A stretch of 64,000 bases of DNA. Origin: Nectonema munidae (Eukaryota > Nematomorpha > Nectonematoida > Nectonematidae). How positions within the stretch are numbered: position 1 is the first letter of the stretch; each line of letters opens with the position of its first letter. The translations under genes and the position numbers were made by a program. Location of the stretch: contig JAUIRK010000889.1 of NCBI GenBank assembly GCA_030549495.1, positions 870,501 through 934,500 on the forward strand, written 5' to 3'. Shown here in pieces: positions 11,282-21,128 of the stretch. The notes beneath the pieces were generated by a model. It worked only from the letters and a program-made list of their open reading frames with translations, was not told the DNA's origin and made no database searches.

Positions 11282-11426
11282 CTTCGCCATTTCGGTACAC
11301 GATGTAGGGAAAGCGCCATATGTTTCCAAAGCCAACCGAGTAGCCAATGAGCGATAGGATGAACGTGATTTTGCTGGAAAAAGACCCTCGTTCCCCAACT
11401 TCTTTCTTTCCTTCTTCCTTTTCATT
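11282..11426 (-). CDS. SLC6 transporter exon (N-terminus and TM1)
   Basis: The minus strand reads NEKEEGKEVGERGSFSSKIT, then FILSLIGYSVGFGNIWRFPY, then IVYRNGEG. The GNIWRFPY block is the SLC6 TM1 signature. The position that is Asp in monoamine transporters (SERT D98) is Gly, so the substrate is more likely an amino acid or GABA-like compound than a monoamine. The Na-binding Asn of GN is present. The acceptor is CTATTTAG at 11427 and the donor is GAAG|GTAACT at 11282. The exon has 145 bp, phase 0 to 1. Confidence 0.95.
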
Positions 11427-11963
11427 CTAAATAGTTGATTTTAAATAATTAACATTTTTTGCATGCAGAAAGAAAGAAATTTATTTACAAATTCCTGAAT
11501 ACAATGAATAAGTAAGAATTATATCATTATTATAAAAGTAAGACAAGATTGAATAACATACAGCAATATAAAAATATATTATATAGAAGTATTATTATCT
11601 TTCATGAATATTGGGGTAAGCAGATGCTTAATTAAATTTTGTATTACTTTGGTAGCATCAAATAAAGAAGTTATTTTTATAAATTTAAAATTTTATAAAA
11701 TTAATAAAAATTGTATTTATAAAGAAATATTTTTGATTTTTCTTTCAATGAACAATTTATTTAAAAATAAAAATTAATTTTGGTATTTAGATATTTTGAC
11801 TTTCAATTGGTTGTTTGTTAGTCACATCTCTCACTCATTAAGTTAGTTAGATAGTTATGCACAAAAAATGGAAAACATAATTCAAATATAAATTCATGTG
11901 TAATGATTTTTATCATAAAAAAATTAAAATAAAAAAATTCTCATTTAAATATTAAATTTTATT

Positions 11964-11998
11964 TTAACCCTTTAAGGGCGATAGGACATATATGTCCC
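11964..11998. repeat. piggyBac left terminus with subterminal palindrome
   Basis: TTAACCCTTTAAGGGC is followed by GATAGGACATATATGTCCC. The palindrome occupies 11983-11998 (one arm base mutated). A perfect copy GGGACATATATGTCCC lies at 12314-12329 in inverse context (followed by TATCGG). A third, at 14520-14535, is in direct context (preceded by GGGCCGACA). In T. ni piggyBac the Cys-rich domain binds palindromic DNA in the ends, so these are candidate transposase binding sites. Confidence 0.8.
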
Positions 11999-12313
11999 AA
12001 ATTTTTGTTTCAAAAATAATGTCATACAAACCAAATTATAAACTAGGTTTTTCAGTTTGTTCTATTCATAACGATGTTTTAAACATTTAATTATTGTGTA
12101 TTATTTAAAAAGCATAAGTTTTATATATTAAAACCTTAATCAAAACTTCGATTTTTATTGGTTAATCTTTGTTAACCGAAAAAAAGTTCAAAAACAATTT
12201 TTTTTTGTAAAACTGTTTGTAATATGTGTTACGAACAAACCTTCACAAGAGTAATTCAGTTCATGAAGAAAAAAAAATGAGATGTTATCTTGCAAATTCA
12301 TTTCAAATATTGT

Positions 12314-12329
12314 GGGACATATATGTCCC
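12314..12329. repeat. Internal copy of the piggyBac palindrome
   Basis: This is a perfect 16-bp palindrome, GGGACATATATGTCCC. It is followed by TATCGGAC, so with its flank it is an inverted copy of the left subterminal motif about 330 bp away. Confidence 0.85.
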
Positions 12330-12683
12330 TATCGGACTAAAAGGTTTTTTTCACAAAACATAAAGTTTCTCGTTCTCTTAACGTTTTTATTTGAAAAAGA
12401 GAACTTATTAATAATATAAGACGTATACATATATATTTTTAAATGGCATTTATATGTAAGCATTACTTTTCGCATGCGCATGTAATAGTGTTTATGTCAC
12501 ACCAATTGTTATATATATTATGCAACATATTAACGAGCAAACTTACACTTAAATGATTGATCTCCTTTCATATAACATATATCGACTCATTATTTGTCTT
12601 TCTATTTCCGTTTTTCATCTGAAATTCACTTTATATTGTACAAGTGATTTGTCTCATTTATTGTTTTGTTCAATCTCGCTATT

Positions 12684-14444
12684 ATGCCTCGTGTTAGAAA
12701 CTTTATTGCTAAAGAAGACTATATTGAAGAATGCTTGATGCCTGATACAAGTGAAACCGAGAGTTACGACGAAAATGATCTTCATTTAGATTATGAAGAC
12801 CAAGAGTTCATCGAAAATGATCTGGAGAATGGGATAGAAGAAATTCAAATAGTTGATGCTCAGGCAAATGTTTTTGTACCTGTAGTTTCACCCTTGAAAC
12901 TAAAAGTTCCTTTTTCATCTTTTATTTTTGATTGGCAAAAAGACATCGACGTGCCCATGTATCCTTTTGCTTTTAAAGAATGGGGTAAGATTAATTTACC
13001 TAGTTTAAATTGGGAGGAGAACTTTCCGAATCCTTTTCAAGTTTTTTGCGAAGTCAGTAATTTTGGTTCTTTGATTGAATATATGAAAAATCAATCTGAA
13101 ATATACATGCAGCAAAAAGGGATAGTTGGATGCATTGAAAAAGAAGAAATAGTTTGCATGATAGGTATTCATATTTGCATGGGATACCATAAGCTACCGA
13201 AAATTAAAGACTACTGGTCAACAACGGAGACCTTAAGGGTGCCATTTATTGCAAACTCCATGCCCCGTGATAGATTCATTTTTTTAAGATCAATTTTACA
13301 TTTTAACGATAACTCTAAATGTTTATCTAGAGATAGCTCTGACTATGATCCATCTTTCAAAGTAGCACCTTTGTTTCTTCACTTTAATAACGCTTTTTCC
13401 TCAGCTATGAGTCCAACTAAGCAACAATCTATAGATGAACACATGATAAAGTTCAAAGGACACAATTATTTAAAGCAATACATAAAGAACAAGCCTGTAA
13501 AATGGGGTTTCAAACTATGGGCAAGATGTGATAGCAAAACTGGATATTTGTTTCAATCTTATTTATACACTGGCAAAAATAAAGAAAATGATTCCAGTTT
13601 TTTAGGTGAACAAGTAGTTCAAACTCTTACGAAAAGCTTAATTGGCAGTAGTGTTGAAATATATATGGACAACTTCTTTTCATCTCCTGCACTGTTCTAT
13701 CACTTGAAAAAAAATAAAATATATTCATGTGGAACAGCTAGAAGAAACAGAAAGCACATGCCCCAAACTTTCATTTCAGATAAAGATCTGAAAAGAGGAG
13801 AATCTGACTTTTTTGTTAGTAATGGTATCGGTGTAGTGAAATGGAAAGACAACAACTCAGTATACATGTTATCGAATTTTATCGACCCAAAAGCAAGTAA
13901 ATTCGTTGAGAGAAAAAAGAAAGGATGCAAAAACAAAGAAATGATCAAGTGCCCACTGATAGTTTCCGAATATAATAAATATATGGGCGGCGTAGACATA
14001 ATGGGTCAAAGAATTTCATATTATTCTTTAGATAGAAAGTCAAGGCACAAATACTATTTGAGAATTTTTTTTGAATTGATTGAAATCGCTCTTAATAACT
14101 CTTATATCATATATAAAAAAAAGTTCACTGAGTCTAGAGGAGCTAACTCGAAAACCATTCTATCCAGTTTCGAATTCAGAGATGAAGTTGTGAAATCCAT
14201 GGTCACAAACTTTAGTTGCAGAAAAAGAAGCTGCACAGAACAGTCTATTTCGAAAAAAACTGAATTGGTAACGACTAAACAAGCTGAACATCTTATAGAA
14301 ACAAGTTCTAGAAGAGGTCGCTGTAAAGAATGCAGTAAAAGAAAAAAAGACAATAGAACATTCAACAAGTGTTCAAGTTGTGGAATTTTTTTGTGCAATA
14401 CCAGAACAAGAAATTGTTTCAAAGTTTATCATCAGAAAGAATAA
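12684..14444 (+). CDS. piggyBac transposase, intact
   Basis: A 586-residue DDD transposase that cuts and pastes DNA at TTAA. I start at the ATG at 12684 (MPRVRNFIAKED). The in-frame extension to 12666 begins with TTG and adds nothing family-like. The catalytic aspartates are D251 (SIDEHMIKFKGH), D329 (YMDNFFSSP) and D438 (YNKYMGGVDIM). The 78-residue D1-D2 spacing equals that of T. ni piggyBac (D268-D346). The N-terminal 60 residues are acidic. The WKDNNSVYMLSN stretch after D2 is typical. The C-terminus is a Cys-rich zinc-binding domain (CKEC, CSSC, LC, NC, YH, about residues 540-582). Overlapping AATAAA signals cover and follow the stop (14440-14450), with another at 14478. No break was seen, so it may be active. 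Confidence 0.95.
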   Translation: MPRVRNFIAKEDYIEECLMPDTSETESYDENDLHLDYEDQEFIENDLENGIEEIQIVDAQANVFVPVVSPLKLKVPFSSFIFDWQKDIDVPMYPFAFKEWGKINLPSLNWEENFPNPFQVFCEVSNFGSLIEYMKNQSEIYMQQKGIVGCIEKEEIVCMIGIHICMGYHKLPKIKDYWSTTETLRVPFIANSMPRDRFIFLRSILHFNDNSKCLSRDSSDYDPSFKVAPLFLHFNNAFSSAMSPTKQQSIDEHMIKFKGHNYLKQYIKNKPVKWGFKLWARCDSKTGYLFQSYLYTGKNKENDSSFLGEQVVQTLTKSLIGSSVEIYMDNFFSSPALFYHLKKNKIYSCGTARRNRKHMPQTFISDKDLKRGESDFFVSNGIGVVKWKDNNSVYMLSNFIDPKASKFVERKKKGCKNKEMIKCPLIVSEYNKYMGGVDIMGQRISYYSLDRKSRHKYYLRIFFELIEIALNNSYIIYKKKFTESRGANSKTILSSFEFRDEVVKSMVTNFSCRKRSCTEQSISKKTELVTTKQAEHLIETSSRRGRCKECSKRKKDNRTFNKCSSCGIFLCNTRTRNCFKVYHQKE

Positions 14445-14519
14445 AATAAAAGATTTTTGAAAAATTGATACTTTTTTAATAAATGTTGTTTTTCAATTAT
14501 TTTTTGTTTAGGGCCGACA

Positions 14520-14535
14520 GGGACATATATGTCCC
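14520..14535. repeat. Third piggyBac palindrome copy
   Basis: A perfect GGGACATATATGTCCC lies about 135 bp from the right TTAA and is preceded by GGGCCGACA. This resembles the left-end context GGGCGATA in the same orientation. It marks an asymmetric right subterminal region. Confidence 0.8.
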
Positions 14536-14759
14536 ATGCGTTTTCTCTATGAAAAAACTTTTTTTTTAATTTTCTTTTTTGAAATTTGAAGACCCTGATA
14601 TGAGGTAATTGAGGACAAATAGATTTTTATTCGTATTTAATCAAAAAAAAAGTCAGGCCTCTAAGGGTTAAGCACTTGGTGAAGTCGCGCCAAATTGATC
14701 TTATTTGTGTACTTGATAAAAGAAAAAGCAGTATGAAGTAAATTAATAAAGAAGCAAAC

Positions 14760-14801
14760 CTTTTCACCCATGTAATAGATATCGTCAACTGTGAAGGTAC
14801 T
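14760..14801 (-). CDS. Possible small 5' exon of the SLC6 gene
   Basis: The minus strand has the pyrimidine-rich acceptor TTCTCTTTTTAG, then 42 bases reading STFTVDDIYYMGEK, then the donor AAG|GTTTGC. It is phase 0 to 0, so it would join the 11282-11426 exon in frame to give YYMGEK-NEKEEG. A start codon would lie further right. Support is splice signals, open frame and phase only; there is no family motif. If real, the piggyBac lies between two coding exons. Confidence 0.45.
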
Positions 14802-14911
14802 CTAAAAAGAGAAGAAACATTAAATTTGAGAAAGGAAGAAAAATAAGTTTGTGATTGGAATAGCCAAAAAGTAAACGATACTACGATATAGCGGAGAAAC
14901 AAAGAATGCAC

Positions 14912-14992
14912 TTAACTTTCATTTTCAGAGCAGATTTGTATTTTTTATTATTAGCACACAGGCATCACGATGGTCCGTCCTCAAAGGGTTAA
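14912..14992. mobile_element. Family B MITE, internally shortened
   Basis: The right end, inverted, is TTAACCCTTTGAGGAC followed by GGACCATCGTGATGCC, a decayed palindrome. A TTAA at 14912 followed by an AGCAGATT word could be the other end. Confidence 0.45.
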
Positions 14993-15841
14993 AACTTGGA
15001 TAGTGGTATTTTCAATTTCAACACCGACTGCCAAAGTTCGCCTCGGCCAATAACAAATACGCAAATATAGGTGTATGATGTGAAAGGGTAAGATAATAAA
15101 GAAGTCACCACTCCTCTATATTATATACTATAGTATCTCTAAGGTCAGAATAATCAGACAATATCTAATGTAAAGCAGAAGATGTGTATTAAAAAGCATT
15201 TAAAAATGTAGATGATCATATTTTTATAAAGTAGACTGTAGTCGTTAACGGGTTAAAACAAAAAGAATAAGTTACATTTCATAGTTATGTATTTTAAAAG
15301 TTTGATATAAAAATAAAGGACGCATAAACGTATCTATCTATATTTTAAAAACTAAACTAGAACTTCATTAATCTAAAGTTGTATCTATCTCATTTTATCT
15401 CTAAGCAGTCATGTGTTTCTTCTTAAAAATATGTCGCTACAAAGAAGTATGATGAAAAATGCCCGTAATGTCCGCTTACCTACTCAAATATGGACGCATT
15501 CAACTAAAATATTTTAATAGATATAACCGGTAACGGACGTAGCTTGTATCTATATTATAGTTTATATAAGTCAGACTTCGTTTATCAAAAACTCAATTAT
15601 CCAACAACCCGGCTAACAGAAAGATTACTGACTGTATCCGATCTTTTCAATGTTTTTCCCGCGCGTAATTCCGTCATCCACGGAATGGTGCTACAAATGG
15701 AATCAATTTGTTTTAAACATGTGTGTAGAGTTTGTTTCCAAGAGACAAAATTGAAATTTTATTTTTACAGACTTGTTTGGCTTATGAGTAGACTTTCCAT
15801 ATTACTTTACTTGTTTTACAGTTACGTTTCATAGATTTTAA

Positions 15842-15898
15842 AATATAAAAAAAAAGGTTTGCCACCTCCCCCAATAATTTTAAAGATGTGCGCCCCTG
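15842..15898. mobile_element. hAT element terminus fragment
   Basis: It ends GATGTGCGCCCCTG, identical to the right terminus of the complete hAT MITE at 42220-42608. The adjoining CAATAATTTTAAAGATG matches the subterminal part of the same family. The other end was not found. Confidence 0.6.
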
Positions 15899-16170
15899 AT
15901 TTATAAGTATATGAAATATTTATATAAACAGTTAAAATCTATTTTGTAAAAGAAATTTTACATTGAGGAAAAGCATAATTGCACAAGAGAGCCGCAGAAA
16001 TGGAATATTTAATAGCAAAAATCTCAATCTTGTACAGAGAATACACATGTAATGGTATATTGAGTGTTTCAAGTGTCCACTTATATTCACGCCATTGCGC
16101 CACACGTCTACAATGCAATTAGCCCCACATAGCTCATATTACTATATATACAGATATCCTTGGGCGTTAG

Positions 16171-16192
16171 CTACACACGCACACACACACAC
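16171..16192. repeat. (CA)n microsatellite
   Basis: A short imperfect CACACA run in AT-rich DNA. Confidence 0.85.
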
Positions 16193-17299
16193 ATAATTGA
16201 CACTTAACTCACTCTCTCTCTTAAACAGTATGCCGGAGTGACAATAATATGGTATTAAAATGTTCAAAGAACTAAAATTCAATTATTAGATTTGGGAATA
16301 TAGGAACCAATATCTAATGAACTGTTATCATCTACTAATATTAGTAATATCTAATTATCTAGCTCAGGGTTCGGCAACATATGGCACGCAGAGAAATAAA
16401 CAACAGCACGAAAACCTTTGTATAGGCAAAAAATAAAGGCACATTTTTTACTTCTTTACCTAGCCCAATCTAAATAAGTATTGAAAATGCGTTCCTATTT
16501 TGAGGATCATTGGTATAAACAGAGTCCTTTTAAATTTATTTCATTTCCCGGAAAAATTATATGGTTAAGCTGGAGAGAAAAGGGTGGCAGTGAGAAGGCT
16601 TTCCAAACACACAAAAATGGAATTTAATGTAATTTGAAAATAAAATTTATAATAATTTGTACCAATCATAACGACGTATTTACAAGATTGACAGATAATA
16701 ATGAATCGCAAAGAATAATCTTTCATACTCTTTCGTAAATTCATCAATATTTAGAGATGGAGAAGGCGACTAGCATTATTAGCTTCATTCTGAGTAATTG
16801 ACATACATACGAAATCAATGATACACACTTTATTTTTTGAAGGATAATTTTCAAACATTACAAAGAATCTCAATAATTTCATCCATCTCATCGGAAACAC
16901 CTTCATTTCAAATTTTAACCGTATTATTAATTTGTGTTGTGATTTTATTTATACTTTTTCAAATTTCATTTACTAAGCGAAAAAGATTTTTCTAAATATA
17001 CTATTTATCATTTTATAGAAAAGAAATATTCACTTAAATTCTAGATATAATTAATAAATTCAAGACAAAGAAGCAAAATTTAAAACAATTATAAAAAATG
17101 CTGCTGTGTATAAAAACGTCATTCAAAATATTTATAAAAATTGAAAATCTCATCAAGCATTACATTTTACCCTGGAATATGCTTCTTACTAACATCATTT
17201 ACTGCTATTTCATAAGTAGCATTCTAACTGATCAATTTAATAAGTAGTGAATTTACTATCTAAGTACCTTTTTTTTTATCATTTTTTTAGTTGTCGGTA

Positions 17300-17425
17300 T
17301 CGCACCCAAGGGAAGAATAATCTTCCATATCTGAGCAGATAGTAGGGATGATCACAATCCGGGTTCGAACCCAGGCCATGTGGATTGAGACCCTACGTTC
17401 CCACCACTAGTTCATCTACTTGGCA
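17300..17425 (-). mobile_element. tRNA-derived SINE copy
   Basis: The minus strand has an A-box-like ACTAGTGGTGGGAACG (near 17409-17394), then about 30 bp, then the B-box GGGTTCGAACCC (around 17363-17375). That spacing is typical of a tRNA-type RNA polymerase III promoter. The whole does not fold as a plain tRNA gene in any way I could see. Ends and tail are undefined. Confidence 0.5.
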
Positions 17426-18129
17426 TTTCATTTTTTTATTTGGATACTTGGCATTACAGTTTATCTAAAAACCTCGATTTACAAAAAATTATTCAAACCA
17501 AAATTTAACTCACATCACAAACTCCAAAATTGGACTTTATAAAATTCTTTATAATGGTTGTCTGATACTGCTATTTCGAACTAAAATATGAAAAACTTTC
17601 TCAAAAACTACTATATCACAAAACAGATAAGAAAAAAGTGTACTTTTAAAGAATAGACGAAGAGAACGTATCCAGGATCATTTATGAAGTGAGTAATGAT
17701 GCTGTTCTACAAATCTTCTCAAAAATTTGTTTATTTCTAGACTACACTAATCTCGACCATGAGTCAGGCAAAAGAACTTAGAGATTGTTCAAAAGAAATG
17801 ATTCGAATGTATTGCAGCCAATAGCAACACTTGAATAAATGAATAAGGAAACCGTGATACTTAAAAATATGCAATATGATATCATCAAGGTCAACTTAAT
17901 AGTGCTCAATATTTCAAACGATAAAGCATATTATTATATTCTGAAATTACATCAATGTCACTTTAGAAATTGGTTAAACGGTTGGATTAATGATTCTGCG
18001 TCAACTACAGTGCTAGGCAAAATGTGGCGAATGAGTGAGTATACTACGAATTTTTAAACCTTTCTTTCTCAATAAAGTTTTTTTGTGAAAGAAAAGTTGT
18101 ACTTTAGATATGAAAGATGATATGAATTT

Positions 18130-18310
18130 ATTTAATACGAGGAGACCCGTCGATAGGGGCAAGAGAGCTTTGCCCCACCCACCCCACTGGGATTTATTTT
18201 GCCCACTTGAAATATATAGTGTATACATTTTCTTATAGTTCCGGTCCCATTAAAGTCAGTTTTGCCACCCCCCCCCCGCTCCCCTGTACTCGGAGCCTTG
18301 CGAATGGGAT
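18130..18310. other. GC-rich island with poly-C, unassigned
   Basis: This stretch contains AGGGGCAAGAGAGCTTTGCCCC, TTTTGCCACC followed by a C9 run and GCTCCCCTG. The GCCACC/CCCCTG words resemble hAT ends elsewhere in the window. No clean inverted termini or target duplication was found. Open frames through it on both strands look incidental. Confidence 0.35.
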
Positions 18311-18439
18311 GAATACGACTAATATTCCAGATAAGCAGCATTCATTCACACTGCTTTCGTATATAAAATATTTAGAAGAAAAAAATTATAAACACAGCAG
18401 GGGTAATTTTTCTTCTAGCACCGAGATCGAATACGAGAC

Positions 18440-20700
18440 ATTATGATATCGAAGCCAGTATCTAACAAACCTAAAAAGCCCAAAATAATTTAGTGAAATA
18501 ATGATAAAATTGCATCATTATATGTACTAATATTAGTATAATATATTCACAAAAGGTACATTATGTATTAGACAGCTCTAAATAATAAATAAGGCCTCAA
18601 AGTTTAAATTAATTCGCATTTAGGACGCGTGATTGTGAAACATTTTGTAAATATTTTGAAACTACTTTAGGTTCGGGCCTTTATTAGAGAACGATTATTC
18701 ACTGTTAAATCATATTAATACATGAATTTGATTTAAAAAAAATATACAGATAGTTAAAAATTTTGAATGAATTCAGAATTTATCAAATTCAAAAATAAGA
18801 GACGAGAAAATAGGTAGAAAAAGAAACTTACAAATTTAAAAGGATTTGAGCTGAAAAAATAGAAAAATTATTTTTTTTTAAATAATATAACATGAAATGG
18901 ATTAAAATGTAAAAATTCTGAAAATGAAAATATATTCGATGTTGTATAAAAAAAATTTTTATCACTAACTGCCTCATAATACTAACAAAACCCGTTAAGG
19001 CAGGGCTTGGTAAAAAATACTCCATCTGAGTAAAAATGGAATTTTTGGGGATATGGTGAGGAATTATTATACATAAATAAGGCAATATTGGGTTTTTTGA
19101 GGTGGGCGTTAATCAGTGTATTTTGGGAAATGATTTAAATCGACCTTGGCAGTAAGAGTACACGGATTCACAATTTCCGAGTCGGAGGAGTTAGAGGTTA
19201 TAAAGGACAACAGTCGAAATATTGTAAAGACCAGGAAATTACATCTTAATAAAAATTACAAAAAAAATTTTGTAAGTACCTTAGTCGAAATCGAACATTT
19301 TACGCGGAATTCTCCAACCATGAATGGATCCCACATTTAGCCAGTCCAATGCCAGAACAAAAAAGAAAACAGGAAAGCACAGACATGAAAAAAAATTTAT
19401 GTCCAAATTTTTTAACGATATCTTAGTAATTATACATCTATCGATTTACTTAAAGCTTAGATGATTTCAAGATGAAATTACCGTTATGATGATGAAGAAG
19501 AATATGAAGATAAACAATTCAAGTGCAGAAAATCTGTGCCAGACTCAAATTATAGGCGAAGTTCGGCCCCACCTTTCGCCTTGTGGATGCGCGCGTCATG
19601 TGTAAAAGAAAAGAATACAGGAGTATGCACAATGCTTGTGAAAGAAGCAAAAGCTAAAATCGAGGAAAAGTACTTAACTTGAAGGGATTCAAGTAAAACA
19701 ATGTTCAAAGAAAGCATTTTAAATTCTGATGCGTTTTTCCTTTGTTTCATTAAAATGAAAGATTAGTGTCGTAAAAGCGAAAAAATTATTTGATAGTGAA
19801 GATTGGATTGATTATTATTATTATTATTGATAGAAAATATGATTAGCAAGCTCAAAGATTTTTCGTGAAGATTTTAACAAATTCGACTTGTATTCATCAT
19901 GATTTTGCATCGAAAATACAAGAATGTAATGGATGTTTATAGGCATTAGAAAGGCTCCCATCGCGTATATATATTTTTTCTCATCTATCTCTTGGCGCCT
20001 GTGTTATAAAGTGTTTTGCCACAGTAATATGATATTATTCGAAATAAAACATTTTTCTTCTTTTTCTTATTTTATTTAACGCCATCTATAACGCAAATCT
20101 TATGTTTTAGTACAATTTGGAAAACACAAAAGTTTGAGTTCCAGTATTTAGTCGTTTTATGGTTTCGAAGTTTTAAACGTTGGTGTAAATAAACAATAAA
20201 TGATATATGGTTGAAAATATACAAAAATATTAAAATGTAAAGGAAAACATAAAAATGAAAAACACGACATGAAAATTTTGCGTTTGTAAAAAATATGGTT
20301 GCGAAGAAGCATTATAATAAATTCCCAAATATTTATGTTGTATCCTTTGCTCTTGTGGATACGCATACGCATCTTTCTGTTACATTCAAGGGTGCTCACA
20401 CTTTTTAGCATGTGAGCTACTTATAAAATAACCTATTCAAAATGATCTACCTACTATAAAAATACAAAACATACTTACTTATATGTTCAATATTTGTTGG
20501 TGTTACTTTGCATTACTGTATGAACTCATAAAAAAACTGTACATTTCATGACAAATTTACGTTTACTTTTTTAATGCCTTTGCGATCTACTCACAATGCC
20601 TTTGCGATCTACACTCCTGCATTATATCAATCAAAAAAAGACCGTGCTTTTTCACCAAGTAAAAATATTTATAGCTTGCTTATAATGACGTCAAACCATG
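18440..20700. other. No gene recognised
   Basis: AT-rich sequence. A (TTA)n run lies near 19812-19829. Positions 19550-19680 are less AT-rich (GTTCGGCCCCACC and nearby) but give no recognisable protein. Confidence 0.5.
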
Positions 20701-20710
20701 GTGTAGAAAA

Positions 20711-21034
20711 ATGAATGTACAAAGTATATTCATACAATCAAGGTCGGTAAAAAAATTCGAAAACAACATTTGTTCACGTGCTTGGTTTGCAAGAGACAGA
20801 GATTTCGACGTTTTGATGTCGGAACACGTGGTGCGTGAAATAGTTTTTGGAAGCGGCATTTGTTTACTTTTTTGGTTCGCCAGAGAAATAGATTTTGTAG
20901 CTCTATTGTACAAATACGCCATGCAATCATATTCAAGGTTTGTAACAATTTTCGAAAGCGACAACTATTTACTTGCTTGGTTTGCGAAAGAAAAGAATTT
21001 AGACGTTGTGATTGGTGATAGAAACACGCCGTAA
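20711..21034 (+). repeat. Triplicated repeat kept in one open frame
   Basis: Three copies of a roughly 90-105 bp unit lie head to tail in one continuous frame. The protein versions are ICSRAWFARDRDFDVL, ICLLFWFAREIDFVAL and NYLLAWFAKEKNLDVV; the tryptophans are 30 and 35 residues apart. The DNA units share TTTGTTYACKTGCTTGGTTYGC. No known domain was recognised. It lies just upstream of the piggyBac relic at 21129, so it could be a tandem subterminal repeat of that element or a small gene. The spacing change (90 then 105 bp) keeps the frame. Confidence 0.5.
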
Positions 21035-21128
21035 GAAGTTTGGTGTAAATTACTCATCATCAAAATATTTTTGCTTCTTTATTACAATTTGTTGTCACTC
21101 TATTTGTTTCTCTCTTGCTACACATCCA

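Larger units (their letters stand above)
11964..14671 (+). mobile_element. piggyBac DNA transposon, apparently complete
   Basis: A 2.7-kb element bounded by TTAA at 11964-11967 and 14668-14671. The ends read TTAACCCTTTAAGGGC on the left and, inverted, TTAACCCTTAGAGGCC on the right. It carries one long open transposase gene (12684-14444) with all catalytic residues. A palindrome beginning 20 nt in from the left TTAA recurs twice inside. Intact ends plus an intact reading frame suggest a recent arrival. It lies in an SLC6 intron in antisense orientation. Whether the host RNA tolerates it is unknown; piggyBac elements leave by precise excision to a single TTAA. Confidence 0.93.
11427..14759. other. 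SLC6 first-region intron hosting the piggyBac
   Basis: Most of this 3.3-kb interval is the 11964-14671 piggyBac element. Without it, and with one TTAA kept, the intron would be about 0.63 kb. The upstream border depends on the putative exon at 14760-14801. Confidence 0.5.
14993..17299. other. AT-rich stretch with transposon scraps
   Basis: No host gene was recognised. It holds a TTAACCC-type end at 15253-15256 (CGTTAACGGGTTAA), a hAT terminus at 15842-15898, a (CA)n run at 16171-16192, and an isolated hAT-like left end near 16373 (CAGGGTTCGGCAACATATGG) without a partner. If the SLC6 5' UTR and promoter are in the window they should lie here, but I cannot point to them. Confidence 0.5.

Noticed and set aside
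12666-12683. Upstream extension of the piggyBac transposase frame
   Set aside because: It begins with TTG, not ATG. The ATG at 12684 gives a usual piggyBac-like N-terminus.
15540-15690. Tigger/pogo-like end (CTCAATTATCCAACAACCCGG)
   Set aside because: There is only one weak word match, with no partner end, TA duplication or transposase piece.
17363-17375. tRNA gene suggested by GGGTTCGAACCC
   Set aside because: No cloverleaf with acceptor and anticodon stems could be drawn around it. A SINE head is a better fit.
18130-18310. GC-rich island as a possible promoter or gene
   Set aside because: There is no coding homology. C runs and CCCCTG words fit transposon debris better, though no ends could be paired.
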